The notes beneath the pieces are model-generated. The model saw only the letters and a list, made by a program, of their open reading frames with translations. It was not told the origin of the DNA and did no database searches. From Acidobacteriota bacterium (GTDB lineage Bacteria > Acidobacteriota > Terriglobia > Acidiferrales > UBA7541), in the NCBI GenBank assembly GCA_003224195.1, contig QHYP01000233.1, positions 1 through 22,537 on the forward strand: a stretch of 22,537 nucleotides of DNA. Reading direction: 5' to 3'. Below, piece after piece: positions 1-6,490 of this stretch (positions are counted from its first letter, which is position 1; each line of letters starts with the position of its first letter). Made by a program: the position numbers and the translations under genes.

Positions 1-2193
1 GGACCCGAACGGCGCGGTTTTGATCGTGCGCCGGAAGGGCCGCGCTATGCGAGTCCGGGGGGAAGCACCGAGGAGCCCATCGTATTACCGGGTGAGTCCT
101 TGGCGAAGTATCGCGGCCGCACGCCGGCGACGATGTTGCCTCCAGACGAGCCCGTGGCTCCGACCGGAGAGCCGCCCAGGGAAACCGCGGAAGCCGCCCA
201 ACGCGCGGCGGATGCGGGAAGCGCTGCACAGCGGTCCTACGGACGGCTGCCGAGCTGGGTCCTTGCGGATGCCAGCCCGACTGCGGAAGCTGCCAAATCG
301 AATGCGCCGGAAACCGCTTCCGTTCCGGAGCACACCGAGGCTGGCCCGGATCTCCCGGCCTCGAGCTTTGCCAAGCCCAGTTTGGAGCCCGCCGCGGCGC
401 ACTCGGAAAGCGACCTGAGCGAAGAAGAAGTCGCTTCGCTGGCCGCGCAGCTTGCCGAAGCCAAGCACGAAGAGTCACAGGCTGTCGCGCCCGCCGATGC
501 CGTTGCCGGCGACGAGCTGGCCGAGGAAGAGGCGGAGGAAGCCAGAGAGATTCCTAGCCAAGTTCATGAAGAACATGAAGAAGAGGAAGCGATCGAGGAA
601 GAGCGGGAGGAAGCCGAGCTCGCAGAAGACGAGGCCGCGGAAGAGCTGGCCGCAGAACCCGCCGAGCAGAATGGCGAGATCGTCGAACCGCAAGAGGCGG
701 AGGCAGTCGAGACCTCGCCCGCCGAAACGCCAATCGCCCAATCCGGCGAAAGCCTATTGCTGCCGGGCGAAACGCGCGCGCCGCACGATATTTCGCGTCA
801 GGAGAATTACCGAGACGATCGCCCGCGCGACTCCGCGCGGATCGGTGGCAGCCCGCGCTCGCGTTTCCAGAGGCCATATCCCGGCCGCGGCCGGGACCAG
901 GGCGGGCGCTACGGCCGCCGCGACAGCCGTCCGCCGCAGCGCTTCGAGCGGCGGCAACACGGCGGCCATCATGCCCCGCCGCGGCGTCCGAACCTCATTT
1001 CCGAAATGCTGAAGTCGGGTCAGGACGTGGTCGTCCAGATCGCCAAGGAGCCTCTGGGGAAAAAGGGCGCGCGCATCACGAGCCATGTGGCCCTGCCCGG
1101 CCGCTTTCTTGTTTATATGCCGACGATCGATCACATCGGCGTGTCGCGGAAAATCGCGGCGGTGGAGAATCGCAGCCGGCTGCGCCGGCTGGTCAGCGAG
1201 GCCAAGGGTAGCTATCCCGGCGGATTCATCGTACGTACTGCCGCGGGCGGCGCCACGGATGACGAAGTCCGCGCCGACATCGAGTTCCTGGGAAAAACCT
1301 GGAACGAAATCAAGAAGAAGAGCGAAGAGCGAAAGGCGCCGGCGCTGCTTCACCGTGATCTAAACCTCGTCGAGCGCATTTTGCGCGACTACCTCAACGA
1401 CGATTACACCGCCATCTGGACCGACAGCGAAGAGGAGTACGGGAAGATCCTCGAATTCATGGGCCGGTTCCAGCCGAAGCTGGTTAACCGCGTCAAGCTC
1501 TACTCCAAGGAAACGCCGATTTTCGAAGAGTTCGGCATCCAGCACGAACTCGACAAGGCGCTGCGGCCGAAGGTGTGGTTGAAATCCGGCGGCTACATCG
1601 TTATCAACCACACCGAAGCGCTCGTCGCCATCGACGTCAACACGGGCAAATACGTCGGCAAAGGCTCGACGCGGCTCGAGGACACCATCGTGAAGACGAA
1701 CCTCGAAGCCGTGAAGGAGATCGTGCGGCAGATTCGGCTGCGCGACCTCGGCGGGATTATCGTCGTGGACTTCATCGACATGGAGGAGCGGCGCAACCGT
1801 GAGAAAGTCATGATTGCGCTGCAACAGGCGCTCGAGCAGGACAAGGCGCCGTCGAAGGCCTTGGGCTTCAATGAATTCGGCCTGGTAGCCATCACGCGCA
1901 AGCGGACGAAACAGGCGCTCGAGCGCGTGCTCTGCCAACCCTGCCCGTACTGCACCGGTTCGGGCATGGTCAAGTCCATCCCCACGCTCTGCTATGAAAT
2001 TCAGGCGGAGGCGCGGAAGATGGCCATGGAACAGGAGGAGCCTAACCTGACGCTACGCGTCCATCCGGAAGTGGCCAAGGCGCTCAAGACGCGCGAGTCC
2101 ATGCTGATTGATGAACTCGAGCAGACCACGCACAAGCACGTTATCATTCAGTCTGACGCTACGCTCCACTGGGAGCAGTACGATATCTACTAG
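1..2193 (+). CDS. rne: Ribonuclease E/G family endoribonuclease (5' end outside window)
   Basis: The frame is open from base 1, so the gene starts outside the window; 730 residues are visible. Residues about 1-328 are low-complexity: a Pro/Ala part, a strongly Glu-rich part (about 140-235) and an Arg/Gly-rich part (about 265-325). From about residue 330 the sequence matches RNase E/G: the second half of the S1 RNA-binding domain (SGQDVVVQIAKEPLGKKGA), then the RNase H-like and DNase I-like regions with metal-binding Asp545 (in AIDVNTG) and Asp590 (in VVDFIDM), and the zinc-link CPYC at 648-651 followed by TGSG. The family cuts single-stranded RNA in mRNA decay and rRNA maturation. The first half of S1 should lie upstream, so the low-complexity block would be an insertion within S1. 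A motif like IVLPGESLAKYR near residue 28 recurs in short form (LLLPGET) near 248. The last 49 bp are duplicated at 2819-2867. Confidence 0.95.
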   Translation, partial: GPERRGFDRAPEGPRYASPGGSTEEPIVLPGESLAKYRGRTPATMLPPDEPVAPTGEPPRETAEAAQRAADAGSAAQRSYGRLPSWVLADASPTAEAAKSNAPETASVPEHTEAGPDLPASSFAKPSLEPAAAHSESDLSEEEVASLAAQLAEAKHEESQAVAPADAVAGDELAEEEAEEAREIPSQVHEEHEEEEAIEEEREEAELAEDEAAEELAAEPAEQNGEIVEPQEAEAVETSPAETPIAQSGESLLLPGETRAPHDISRQENYRDDRPRDSARIGGSPRSRFQRPYPGRGRDQGGRYGRRDSRPPQRFERRQHGGHHAPPRRPNLISEMLKSGQDVVVQIAKEPLGKKGARITSHVALPGRFLVYMPTIDHIGVSRKIAAVENRSRLRRLVSEAKGSYPGGFIVRTAAGGATDDEVRADIEFLGKTWNEIKKKSEERKAPALLHRDLNLVERILRDYLNDDYTAIWTDSEEEYGKILEFMGRFQPKLVNRVKLYSKETPIFEEFGIQHELDKALRPKVWLKSGGYIVINHTEALVAIDVNTGKYVGKGSTRLEDTIVKTNLEAVKEIVRQIRLRDLGGIIVVDFIDMEERRNREKVMIALQQALEQDKAPSKALGFNEFGLVAITRKRTKQALERVLCQPCPYCTGSGMVKSIPTLCYEIQAEARKMAMEQEEPNLTLRVHPEVAKALKTRESMLIDELEQTTHKHVIIQSDATLHWEQYDIY
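2145..2193 (+). repeat. Direct repeat, copy 1: last 49 bp of rne
   Basis: This segment codes the final residues of the ribonuclease and its TAG stop. It recurs in the same orientation at 2819-2867 with 47 of 49 bases identical. Both differences are at third codon positions and silent (TCT/TCC and ATC/ATT). Confidence 0.93.
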
Positions 2194-2254
2194 CCTTCCG
2201 TCCTCCGTGGAGGGGCGCAGTACTGCTGCGCCGCACCTCGGCAACCAGTTCAAG

Positions 2255-2294
2255 AAATGCCCGAGCGCATCATTGGCCCGGGCGTTTCGCTTTT
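2255..2294 (+). terminator. Possible intrinsic terminator after rne
   Basis: A 9-bp stem (2255-2263 AAATGCCCG with 2279-2287 CGGGCGTTT, one G-T pair) has a 15-base loop and is followed by CGC and four T. The T tract is short, so the call is tentative. It lies in the inserted segment between the two rne tails. Confidence 0.4.
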
Positions 2295-2321
2295 AGGCAA
2301 TCATGGAAGAAGAGAAGCGGC

Positions 2322-2780
2322 TCATCGTCCCGCAGGTTTTTCGGCCATGAGGCAGATCTGGCGGATTCCTGTTAGACCGATCTGCTCCACAACCCTTGCG
2401 GCATCGCCGTACTTTGACCTGGCATCCACGGCAAGATAGATCTTCTTCTCCGCCCCTTCTTGCAAGGCATCATGAATGAGGCCCGGCAGGTTCTCCGGCT
2501 CAACACGGTGGTACCGAAAGAAAACACTGCCATCTCTCGTCATGGTAATTCGCATTGCATCTTCACGTACGGCCGAACGCTGCGCGACGGCGTGCGAACT
2601 CCTTGGAAGGTCTACCACCCAAGGCCAAGGGTGTTGATGATATGTTGTGTCCTCGGCCAAAAACTCCACGATGAGCACTACGAACGCAATCGCGAGGAAG
2701 GGCCATGCATTGATTCTGGAGTGGAAGGCGGACCTTCGTCTTGCGGCTCGCTGCGCTGCTGCCTGACTGGGCGACCACAC
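2322..2780 (-). CDS. ExbD/TolR-like membrane protein
   Basis: The encoded protein of about 152 residues has one N-terminal membrane segment (INAWPFLAIAFVVLIVEFL) and a periplasmic-type domain with RITMTRDGSVFFRYHRVEPENLP, AEKKIYLAVDARSKYGDAARVVEQI and GIRQICLMAEK. These resemble ExbD/TolR proteins, which form proton-driven energy-transfer complexes with ExbB/TolQ. No ExbB or TonB partner lies nearby. The start is uncertain: I chose GTG at 2780, which has GAGG six bases upstream (2787-2790). The frame stays open to a GTG at 2843, but that extension is antisense to the duplicated rne tail and unlikely to be real. The usual ExbD N-terminus begins near the SRINAWPF part, so the preceding Arg/Ala-rich 20 residues may not be native. 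The gene is the only one in the segment between the two rne tails and runs opposite to rne. It may be a stranded, possibly unexpressed copy. Confidence 0.72.
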   Translation of the reverse strand: MWSPSQAAAQRAARRRSAFHSRINAWPFLAIAFVVLIVEFLAEDTTYHQHPWPWVVDLPRSSHAVAQRSAVREDAMRITMTRDGSVFFRYHRVEPENLPGLIHDALQEGAEKKIYLAVDARSKYGDAARVVEQIGLTGIRQICLMAEKPAGR

Positions 2781-2818
2781 GGATGACCTCGCAGGCCGTG
2801 AAGGCAAATTCTCTTCTA

Positions 2819-2867
2819 CATTCAGTCCGACGCTACGCTCCACTGGGAGCAGTACGATATTTACTAG
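2819..2867 (+). repeat. Direct repeat, copy 2: displaced rne 3' end
   Basis: This is a 49-bp copy of the end of rne, including a TAG stop at 2865-2867. It is no longer joined to a reading frame. It is followed 73 bases later by a better terminator than the one after copy 1, which suggests that copy 2 is the original gene end. Confidence 0.93.
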
Positions 2868-2939
2868 AGGCTGGAAGTCGGGAGTTCGACGAGCTTCCTG
2901 AATCGAGCCCTTGATCTCGCGGAACCTTCAGGCGAATTG

Positions 2940-2963
2940 ACCTGTCCGGACGGTCAGGTTTTT
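2940..2963 (+). terminator. Intrinsic terminator, probably the original rne terminator
   Basis: The stem ACCTGTCC (2940-2947) pairs with GGTCAGGT (2952-2959) with one T-T mismatch, around a GGAC loop, and runs into five T (2959-2963). It lies just downstream of the second rne tail and upstream of the bactofilin gene. Confidence 0.6.
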
Positions 2964-3075
2964 GAAGTGCGCAAATCATCACCATTTCTTTGTTGCTCCA
3001 TTTCCGGCGCGCGTCTAGATTTAAAGCACGTTGGCCCATCCTGTTCGGGCCGAATCAATTCTTAGCATCCAAGTC

Positions 3076-3083
3076 AGGGAGGA
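3076..3083 (+). promoter_or_regulatory. Ribosome binding site setting the bactofilin start
   Basis: AGGGAGGA lies four bases before ATG 3088. It favours this start over the upstream in-frame TTG at 3031, which would add 19 residues. Confidence 0.75.
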
Positions 3084-3087
3084 ACTA

Positions 3088-3546
3088 ATGTGGAGTAAGC
3101 AGCAACAAATCGACGCGCCCGCCTCATCGCCGGCGCAGGGACCGGGCTCTCCAGTCCCGTCTCTCAACGCTCCTTCAGCCGTGCGCCCGAGCAGCCCCGC
3201 TGTTCAGAATCTCGCGCGCCTGGGATCCGGCCTGCAAATCAAGGGCCACATCACCGGTACAGAAGACTTGCAGATCGACGGAAAGGTCGAAGGCCCGATT
3301 TCGCTGCACGGCCATGCGCTGACCGTCGGCTCTACCGCGCAGCTCAACTCGGAAATCAACGCACGCGACGTGGTTGTGTACGGCAAGGTGGTCGGAAATC
3401 TCCACGCGCACGGCCGCGTCGAAGTCAAGAGGGATGGCTCGGTCCTTGGTGACATTGCGACGGCGCGCATCAGCATCGAGGACGGCGCTCAGTTTAGGGG
3501 CCGCATCGAGGTTGATCCGACAAAATCGCAAACCGCGGCCGATTAG
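3088..3546 (+). CDS. Bactofilin (polymer-forming cytoskeletal protein)
   Basis: The 152-residue protein has a disordered Pro/Ser/Ala-rich N-terminus (about 1-50), a beta-helical bactofilin core (about 53-143) and a short polar tail. The core starts with GLQIKGHITGTEDLQIDG and shows the short glycine-turn repeats of the family: VEGPISLHG, LTVGSTAQLNSEINARDVVVYG, VVGNLHAHGRVEVKRDGSVLGDI, ARISIEDGAQFRGRI. Bactofilins (formerly DUF583) polymerise without nucleotide and act as membrane-associated scaffolds for cell shape or localisation of wall enzymes. The start is ATG 3088. The TAG stop (3544-3546) is part of the 4-bp direct repeat TTAG that borders a MITE-like element beginning at the next base, so the insertion left the coding sequence intact. 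Confidence 0.93.
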   Translation: MWSKQQQIDAPASSPAQGPGSPVPSLNAPSAVRPSSPAVQNLARLGSGLQIKGHITGTEDLQIDGKVEGPISLHGHALTVGSTAQLNSEINARDVVVYGKVVGNLHAHGRVEVKRDGSVLGDIATARISIEDGAQFRGRIEVDPTKSQTAAD

Positions 3547-3646
3547 TGCCGTTCCAGCTATTTGGAACCCACCTGAGCTCCGCATTCAGCCCGGGCCGGG
3601 AGAGAATTTTTGTGGCGCCGCTTTAGCCTGAAAAGTTGGAACGGCA
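3547..3646 (+). mobile_element. MITE-like element, short copy (100 bp)
   Basis: The element begins TGCCGTTCCAGCTATTTGG and ends with the near reverse complement AAAAGTTGGAACGGCA (about 14 of 17 end bases match as an inverted repeat). It is flanked by TTAG on both sides (3543-3546 and 3647-3650), as expected for a 4-bp target duplication. It has no coding capacity. A longer copy lies inverted at 21939-22135 and shares both ends and the interior, including ACCTGAGCTCCGCATTC and TGGCGCCGCTTTAG. It sits between the convergent bactofilin and sulfite-oxidase-like genes. I do not recognise it as a named family. Confidence 0.82.
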
Positions 3647-3704
3647 TTAGCTGAGCAAGTTGCCGGCGAAGTCCGATTTGCCTCCACCCTTCACGGTGGC
3701 CGCC

Positions 3705-3722
3705 CAGGCGTCTTTCCGCCTG
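3705..3722. other. Small hairpin between convergent genes
   Basis: CAGGCG and CGCCTG form a perfect 6-bp stem with a 6-base loop. There is no T tract on either strand. It is the only clear structure in 3651-3776; I see no gene in that stretch. Confidence 0.3.
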
Positions 3723-3776
3723 TGAGCAGATGTTGCTTCGCGCGGTGGCCCTCTGCGAACCTCGAATTTACAACCT

Positions 3777-4394
3777 CTATCTTCCCGAATAGCGTTGCTC
3801 GCGCCACGGATCGCCGTACGCGTGATACCCGTTGCGCTCCCAGAAGCCCAGGCGCTCTTGATCGAGCAGCAGGAAGCCACGCACCCACTTCACGCTCTTC
3901 CATCCATAAAGATGCGGCACGACCAGACGCAACGGCCCGCCATGCTCGGCCGGGAGCGGCGCGCAGTCGTGCTCGAAAGCGAAGAGAACGTCGGGCCGTT
4001 GGAGGTCGGCGAGGGGGACATTTGCCGTGTAGCCTTCTTCGGCCAGCAGCAGCGTGAATTGCGCCCCGGGCTTGGGTTTGACGAGCTTCAGAACGTCCGT
4101 AAAGAGCACGCCCCTCCAATGATTGTCGAGGCGGCTCCAGCGCGTCACGCAGTGAAAATCGGAAACGACCTCGGTTTGCGGCAAGGCGCGAAATTCTTCC
4201 CACGTGAGCCGCAAGGGCTCTTCGACTTCGCCGGAAATCTTAAAATCCCACGTCGCTGGATCGAAGACCGGGACGCCGCCGTAGTGCAAAACGGGCCACT
4301 TCAGCGTGAGCGACTGACCCGGTGGCAGGCGGCCTTCCCTCCGCGCTAGGTTCTCAAGCTCCTTGCGGTTTCCGTCCCTGCCAAACAAAGCCAT
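3777..4394 (-). CDS. Sulfite-oxidase-like molybdopterin oxidoreductase, cytosolic type
   Basis: The 205-residue protein belongs to the oxidoreductase molybdopterin-binding (SUOX fold) family. Features seen are the opening strand WDFKISGEVEEPLRLTWEEF (about 49-68), Cys82 in SDFHCVTRWSRLDNHWRG, which is the expected molybdenum ligand, and the C-terminal GPLRLVVPHLYGWKSVKWV motif. It is short and has no twin-arginine signal, no cytochrome domain and no dimerisation domain. That resembles the YuiH-like cytoplasmic group rather than periplasmic MsrP or true sulfite oxidase; the substrate is unknown. The ATG at 4394 follows a GGAAG sequence about nine bases away. It ends 15 bases before the DUF3566-like stop region begins on the same strand, so the two may share a transcript. 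Confidence 0.85.
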   Translation of the reverse strand: MALFGRDGNRKELENLARREGRLPPGQSLTLKWPVLHYGGVPVFDPATWDFKISGEVEEPLRLTWEEFRALPQTEVVSDFHCVTRWSRLDNHWRGVLFTDVLKLVKPKPGAQFTLLLAEEGYTANVPLADLQRPDVLFAFEHDCAPLPAEHGGPLRLVVPHLYGWKSVKWVRGFLLLDQERLGFWERNGYHAYGDPWREQRYSGR

Positions 4395-4409
4395 CGCAAA
4401 GCACTTCCG

Positions 4410-4697
4410 TTAGCTGATATCCACTTCCAAGCCGCCCACCCATCCTGCCGCAAGGTTGTAGATCGCAGCTCCGATCGCTCCAAAAATCCCACCGAGGACG
4501 CCGTAGAACAGCGGCAAGATGATGATGGCGCCAACGCCGAAGAAGATCTTGAATCCACCGAGCTCAGGGGGCGCGAGCGCCGCTCCAAGCATCGAAACTA
4601 GCGCGAACACCGCGCCCAAAATAAGCCCTAGTAATCCATACAAAACCATGCCTACCTTAAACGCGGAGCCCGGGCCGATGTGTTTGACTGCCGCCAT
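4410..4697 (-). CDS. Small two-helix membrane protein, DUF3566-like
   Basis: The 95-residue protein opens with the conserved-looking MAAVKHIGPGSAFKVG, followed by two hydrophobic helices (about 17-45 and 52-85, the second Gly-rich: IIILPLFYGVLGGIFGAIGAAIYNL), and ends AAGWVGGLEVDIS. This pattern (short polar start, two helices, ending near GWxGGxEV) resembles DUF3566-type membrane proteins, whose function is not known. The start is ATG 4697, which has a strong AGGGAGG a few bases upstream; the open frame extends to 4847 but that part overlaps the folD promoter region and looks non-coding. It is divergent from folD and precedes the molybdoenzyme gene. Confidence 0.72.
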   Translation of the reverse strand: MAAVKHIGPGSAFKVGMVLYGLLGLILGAVFALVSMLGAALAPPELGGFKIFFGVGAIIILPLFYGVLGGIFGAIGAAIYNLAAGWVGGLEVDIS

Positions 4698-4726
4698 GGA
4701 TTTCCTCCCTTTCAAAGTCGGCGCGG

Positions 4727-4755
4727 ATTGTAGCCAACCCACGCGCCCCGATAAA
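4727..4755 (-). promoter_or_regulatory. Possible sigma70-type promoter for the DUF3566-like gene
   Basis: On the - strand, TACAAT (4732-4727) lies 17 bases after TTTATC (4755-4750). The -10 box is 5/6; the -35 box is poor. It would start transcription about 20-25 bases before ATG 4697. Confidence 0.35.
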
Positions 4756-4818
4756 GTATCACTTCCCCTTTGGCGCGTCCTCGCTTTTCCGTGTGCTATG
4801 ATTTTCTTCGAGCTGCGC

Positions 4819-5787
4819 ATGACGGCACGAATCCTTGACGGAAACAAAATCCGCGATCAGATTTTCGCCGAGCTGGCGGATGAAATCCGCGTGCTCACGG
4901 CGGCGGACATTCGTCCGGGCCTGGCGGCGGTGCTTACAGGGGACAATCCGGCGTCGCACCTCTACGTGAAGAGCAAAATCGCTGCGTGCGAACAACTGGG
5001 GATCGCGAGCGGTTTGATCACGCCGCCCGCAACGGCGACGACGCTTGAGATGCTGAACCTGGTGGAAGGGCTGAACCGGGACAACCAAGTTGACGGCATC
5101 CTCATCCAATTGCCGCTGCCGCCGCAGGTGGATACAAAGCGAGTCCTGGAGGCTGTCGATCCCGCGAAAGACGTGGACGGTTTTCATCCCGTCAACCTCG
5201 GGCGCCTCGTCAGTGGGCGTCCCGGGCTGGTGGCCTGCACACCGGCGGGGTGCATGGAACTTCTCCGCCGCAACGAAATTAAAATCGAAGGCGCGAACGC
5301 GGTGGTGCTGGGCCGGAGCGACATTGTCGGCAAGCCGATGGCGTTGCTCTTGATGCACGCGAATGCCACGGTGACGATCTGCCACTCGAAAACGCAAAAT
5401 CTGCCAGAAGTTGTGCGGCGCGCGGACATTCTTGTCGCGGCCATGGGCAAGGCCGGGTTCGTGCAGGCGGACTGGATACGTCCCGGCGCGACGGTGATTG
5501 ATGTGGGCACGAATCGCGTGACCGACCCTGCGGAGGCCGAGCGGCTTTTCCGCAATTTTCCGGAGCGCATGGAAAAATTCCGCGCGAAGGGCGCGGCGCT
5601 TGCCGGCGACGTGCATCCTGATGCCGTGAATGTGGCGGGCGCTTTGACTCCGGTTCCCGGCGGCGTCGGCCCGATGACCATCACGATGCTGATGAGCAAC
5701 ACAGTGAAGGCTGCGCGACTGCGCCGCGCTCCGGCAGCCAGGCGTGCGATGCAGCCAGCCGCGAGCCCCGGACGAGCCGGCCGCTGA
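4819..5787 (+). CDS. folD: Methylenetetrahydrofolate dehydrogenase / cyclohydrolase
   Basis: FolD interconverts 5,10-methylene-THF, methenyl-THF and 10-formyl-THF with NADP, feeding purine, formyl-methionine and one-carbon pathways in the cytosol. The 322-residue protein shows the substrate motif with Tyr49 and catalytic Lys53 (HLYVKSKIAACEQLGI), QLPLPPQVD, DVDGFHPVNLGRL, the Rossmann part VVLGRSDIVGKPMALLLM, and the family end PVPGGVGPMTITMLMSNTV. I chose ATG 4819 because the family begins MTARILDG; ATG 4798 would add seven residues, and the upstream open frame to 4519 is unlikely. The last 25 residues (RLRRAPAARRAMQPAASPGRAGR) are an Arg/Ala-rich tail beyond the usual family end. The stop is nine bases before coaE, so the two are probably co-transcribed. 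Confidence 0.95.
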   Translation: MTARILDGNKIRDQIFAELADEIRVLTAADIRPGLAAVLTGDNPASHLYVKSKIAACEQLGIASGLITPPATATTLEMLNLVEGLNRDNQVDGILIQLPLPPQVDTKRVLEAVDPAKDVDGFHPVNLGRLVSGRPGLVACTPAGCMELLRRNEIKIEGANAVVLGRSDIVGKPMALLLMHANATVTICHSKTQNLPEVVRRADILVAAMGKAGFVQADWIRPGATVIDVGTNRVTDPAEAERLFRNFPERMEKFRAKGAALAGDVHPDAVNVAGALTPVPGGVGPMTITMLMSNTVKAARLRRAPAARRAMQPAASPGRAGR

Positions 5788-5796
5788 ACGCCGTTC

Positions 5797-6405
5797 ATGC
5801 TGCGACTTGGCTTGACCGGGGGAATTGCCAGCGGGAAGAGCGCTGTCGCGGGGATGCTGCGCGAACTCGGTTTTCCCGTGCTGGACGCCGATGCTTTGGC
5901 GCATCGTCTGATGGAGCCGGGCCAGCCCGCGCATGACGAAGTCCTCCGCGAATTTGGAGCGGAAATCGCAGGCGCGGACGGCCGTATCGATCGCGCGAAG
6001 CTCGCGGCGGTCGTGTTCGCGGATCGCGAAAAACTCGAGCGGCTCAACGGCATTGTGCATCCGCGAGTGCTCGAGGAGATGCAGCGCCAGTTCGCGGAGG
6101 GAGAAACTCGGAACACGCTTGGAGCAGCTTTCGTCGAGGCGGCGCTGATCATCGAGGCCGGCTATCACAAGCTTCTCGACGGCGTGGTAGTCACCTGGTG
6201 CAAGCCTGAACAGCAGCTCGCGCGTTTGCTCGCGCGCGGACTCAGCGCAGAGGAAGCGCGACGGCGCATCGCGGCGCAGATGCCGGTGGAAGAGAAGCTG
6301 CGCTATGCTACGGAGCGCATCGACTGTTCGGGCACGCTCAAGGAAATACGCAAACAAGTGGAAGCGCTCGCGGCCAAGCTGCGCCGTGCCGCCTCGCGGG
6401 CCTGA
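5797..6405 (+). CDS. coaE: Dephospho-CoA kinase
   Basis: CoaE performs the last step of coenzyme A synthesis, phosphorylating the 3'-OH of dephospho-CoA with ATP. The 202-residue protein has the P-loop GGIASGKS at residues 8-15, the DADALAHRLMEPG substrate motif, RAKLAAVVFADREKLERLNGIVHP, and the lid-type segment SAEEARRRIAAQMPVEEKLRYATERIDCSG. Length is normal for the family. ATG 5797 is at the exact start of the conserved MLRLGLTGG; no strong ribosome binding site is visible, consistent with translational coupling to folD nine bases upstream. Confidence 0.95.
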   Translation: MLRLGLTGGIASGKSAVAGMLRELGFPVLDADALAHRLMEPGQPAHDEVLREFGAEIAGADGRIDRAKLAAVVFADREKLERLNGIVHPRVLEEMQRQFAEGETRNTLGAAFVEAALIIEAGYHKLLDGVVVTWCKPEQQLARLLARGLSAEEARRRIAAQMPVEEKLRYATERIDCSGTLKEIRKQVEALAAKLRRAASRA

Positions 6406-6450
6406 GTTGGGAAGAGCAACCGCAGCGGGGAATGTCGCCGCCCATTTATC

Positions 6451-6456
6451 TATACT
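6451..6456 (+). promoter_or_regulatory. Possible -10 box upstream of the HtrA gene
   Basis: TATACT lies 35 bases before ATG 6491. No convincing -35 hexamer is present at the right distance. Confidence 0.25.
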
Positions 6457-6490
6457 ATTTCCTGGAATCGAATTCGGAAGGAAAATGCCC

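Noticed and set aside
452..1012. 186-residue Arg/Lys-rich frame overlapping the rne insertion region
   Set aside because: It is the +1 frame of a Glu/Ala-rich low-complexity coding region; the rne frame continues across it into a recognised domain.
3647..3880. Small - strand frame overlapping the 3' end of the molybdoenzyme gene
   Set aside because: No ribosome binding site or recognisable motif, and most of it overlaps a real gene in another frame.
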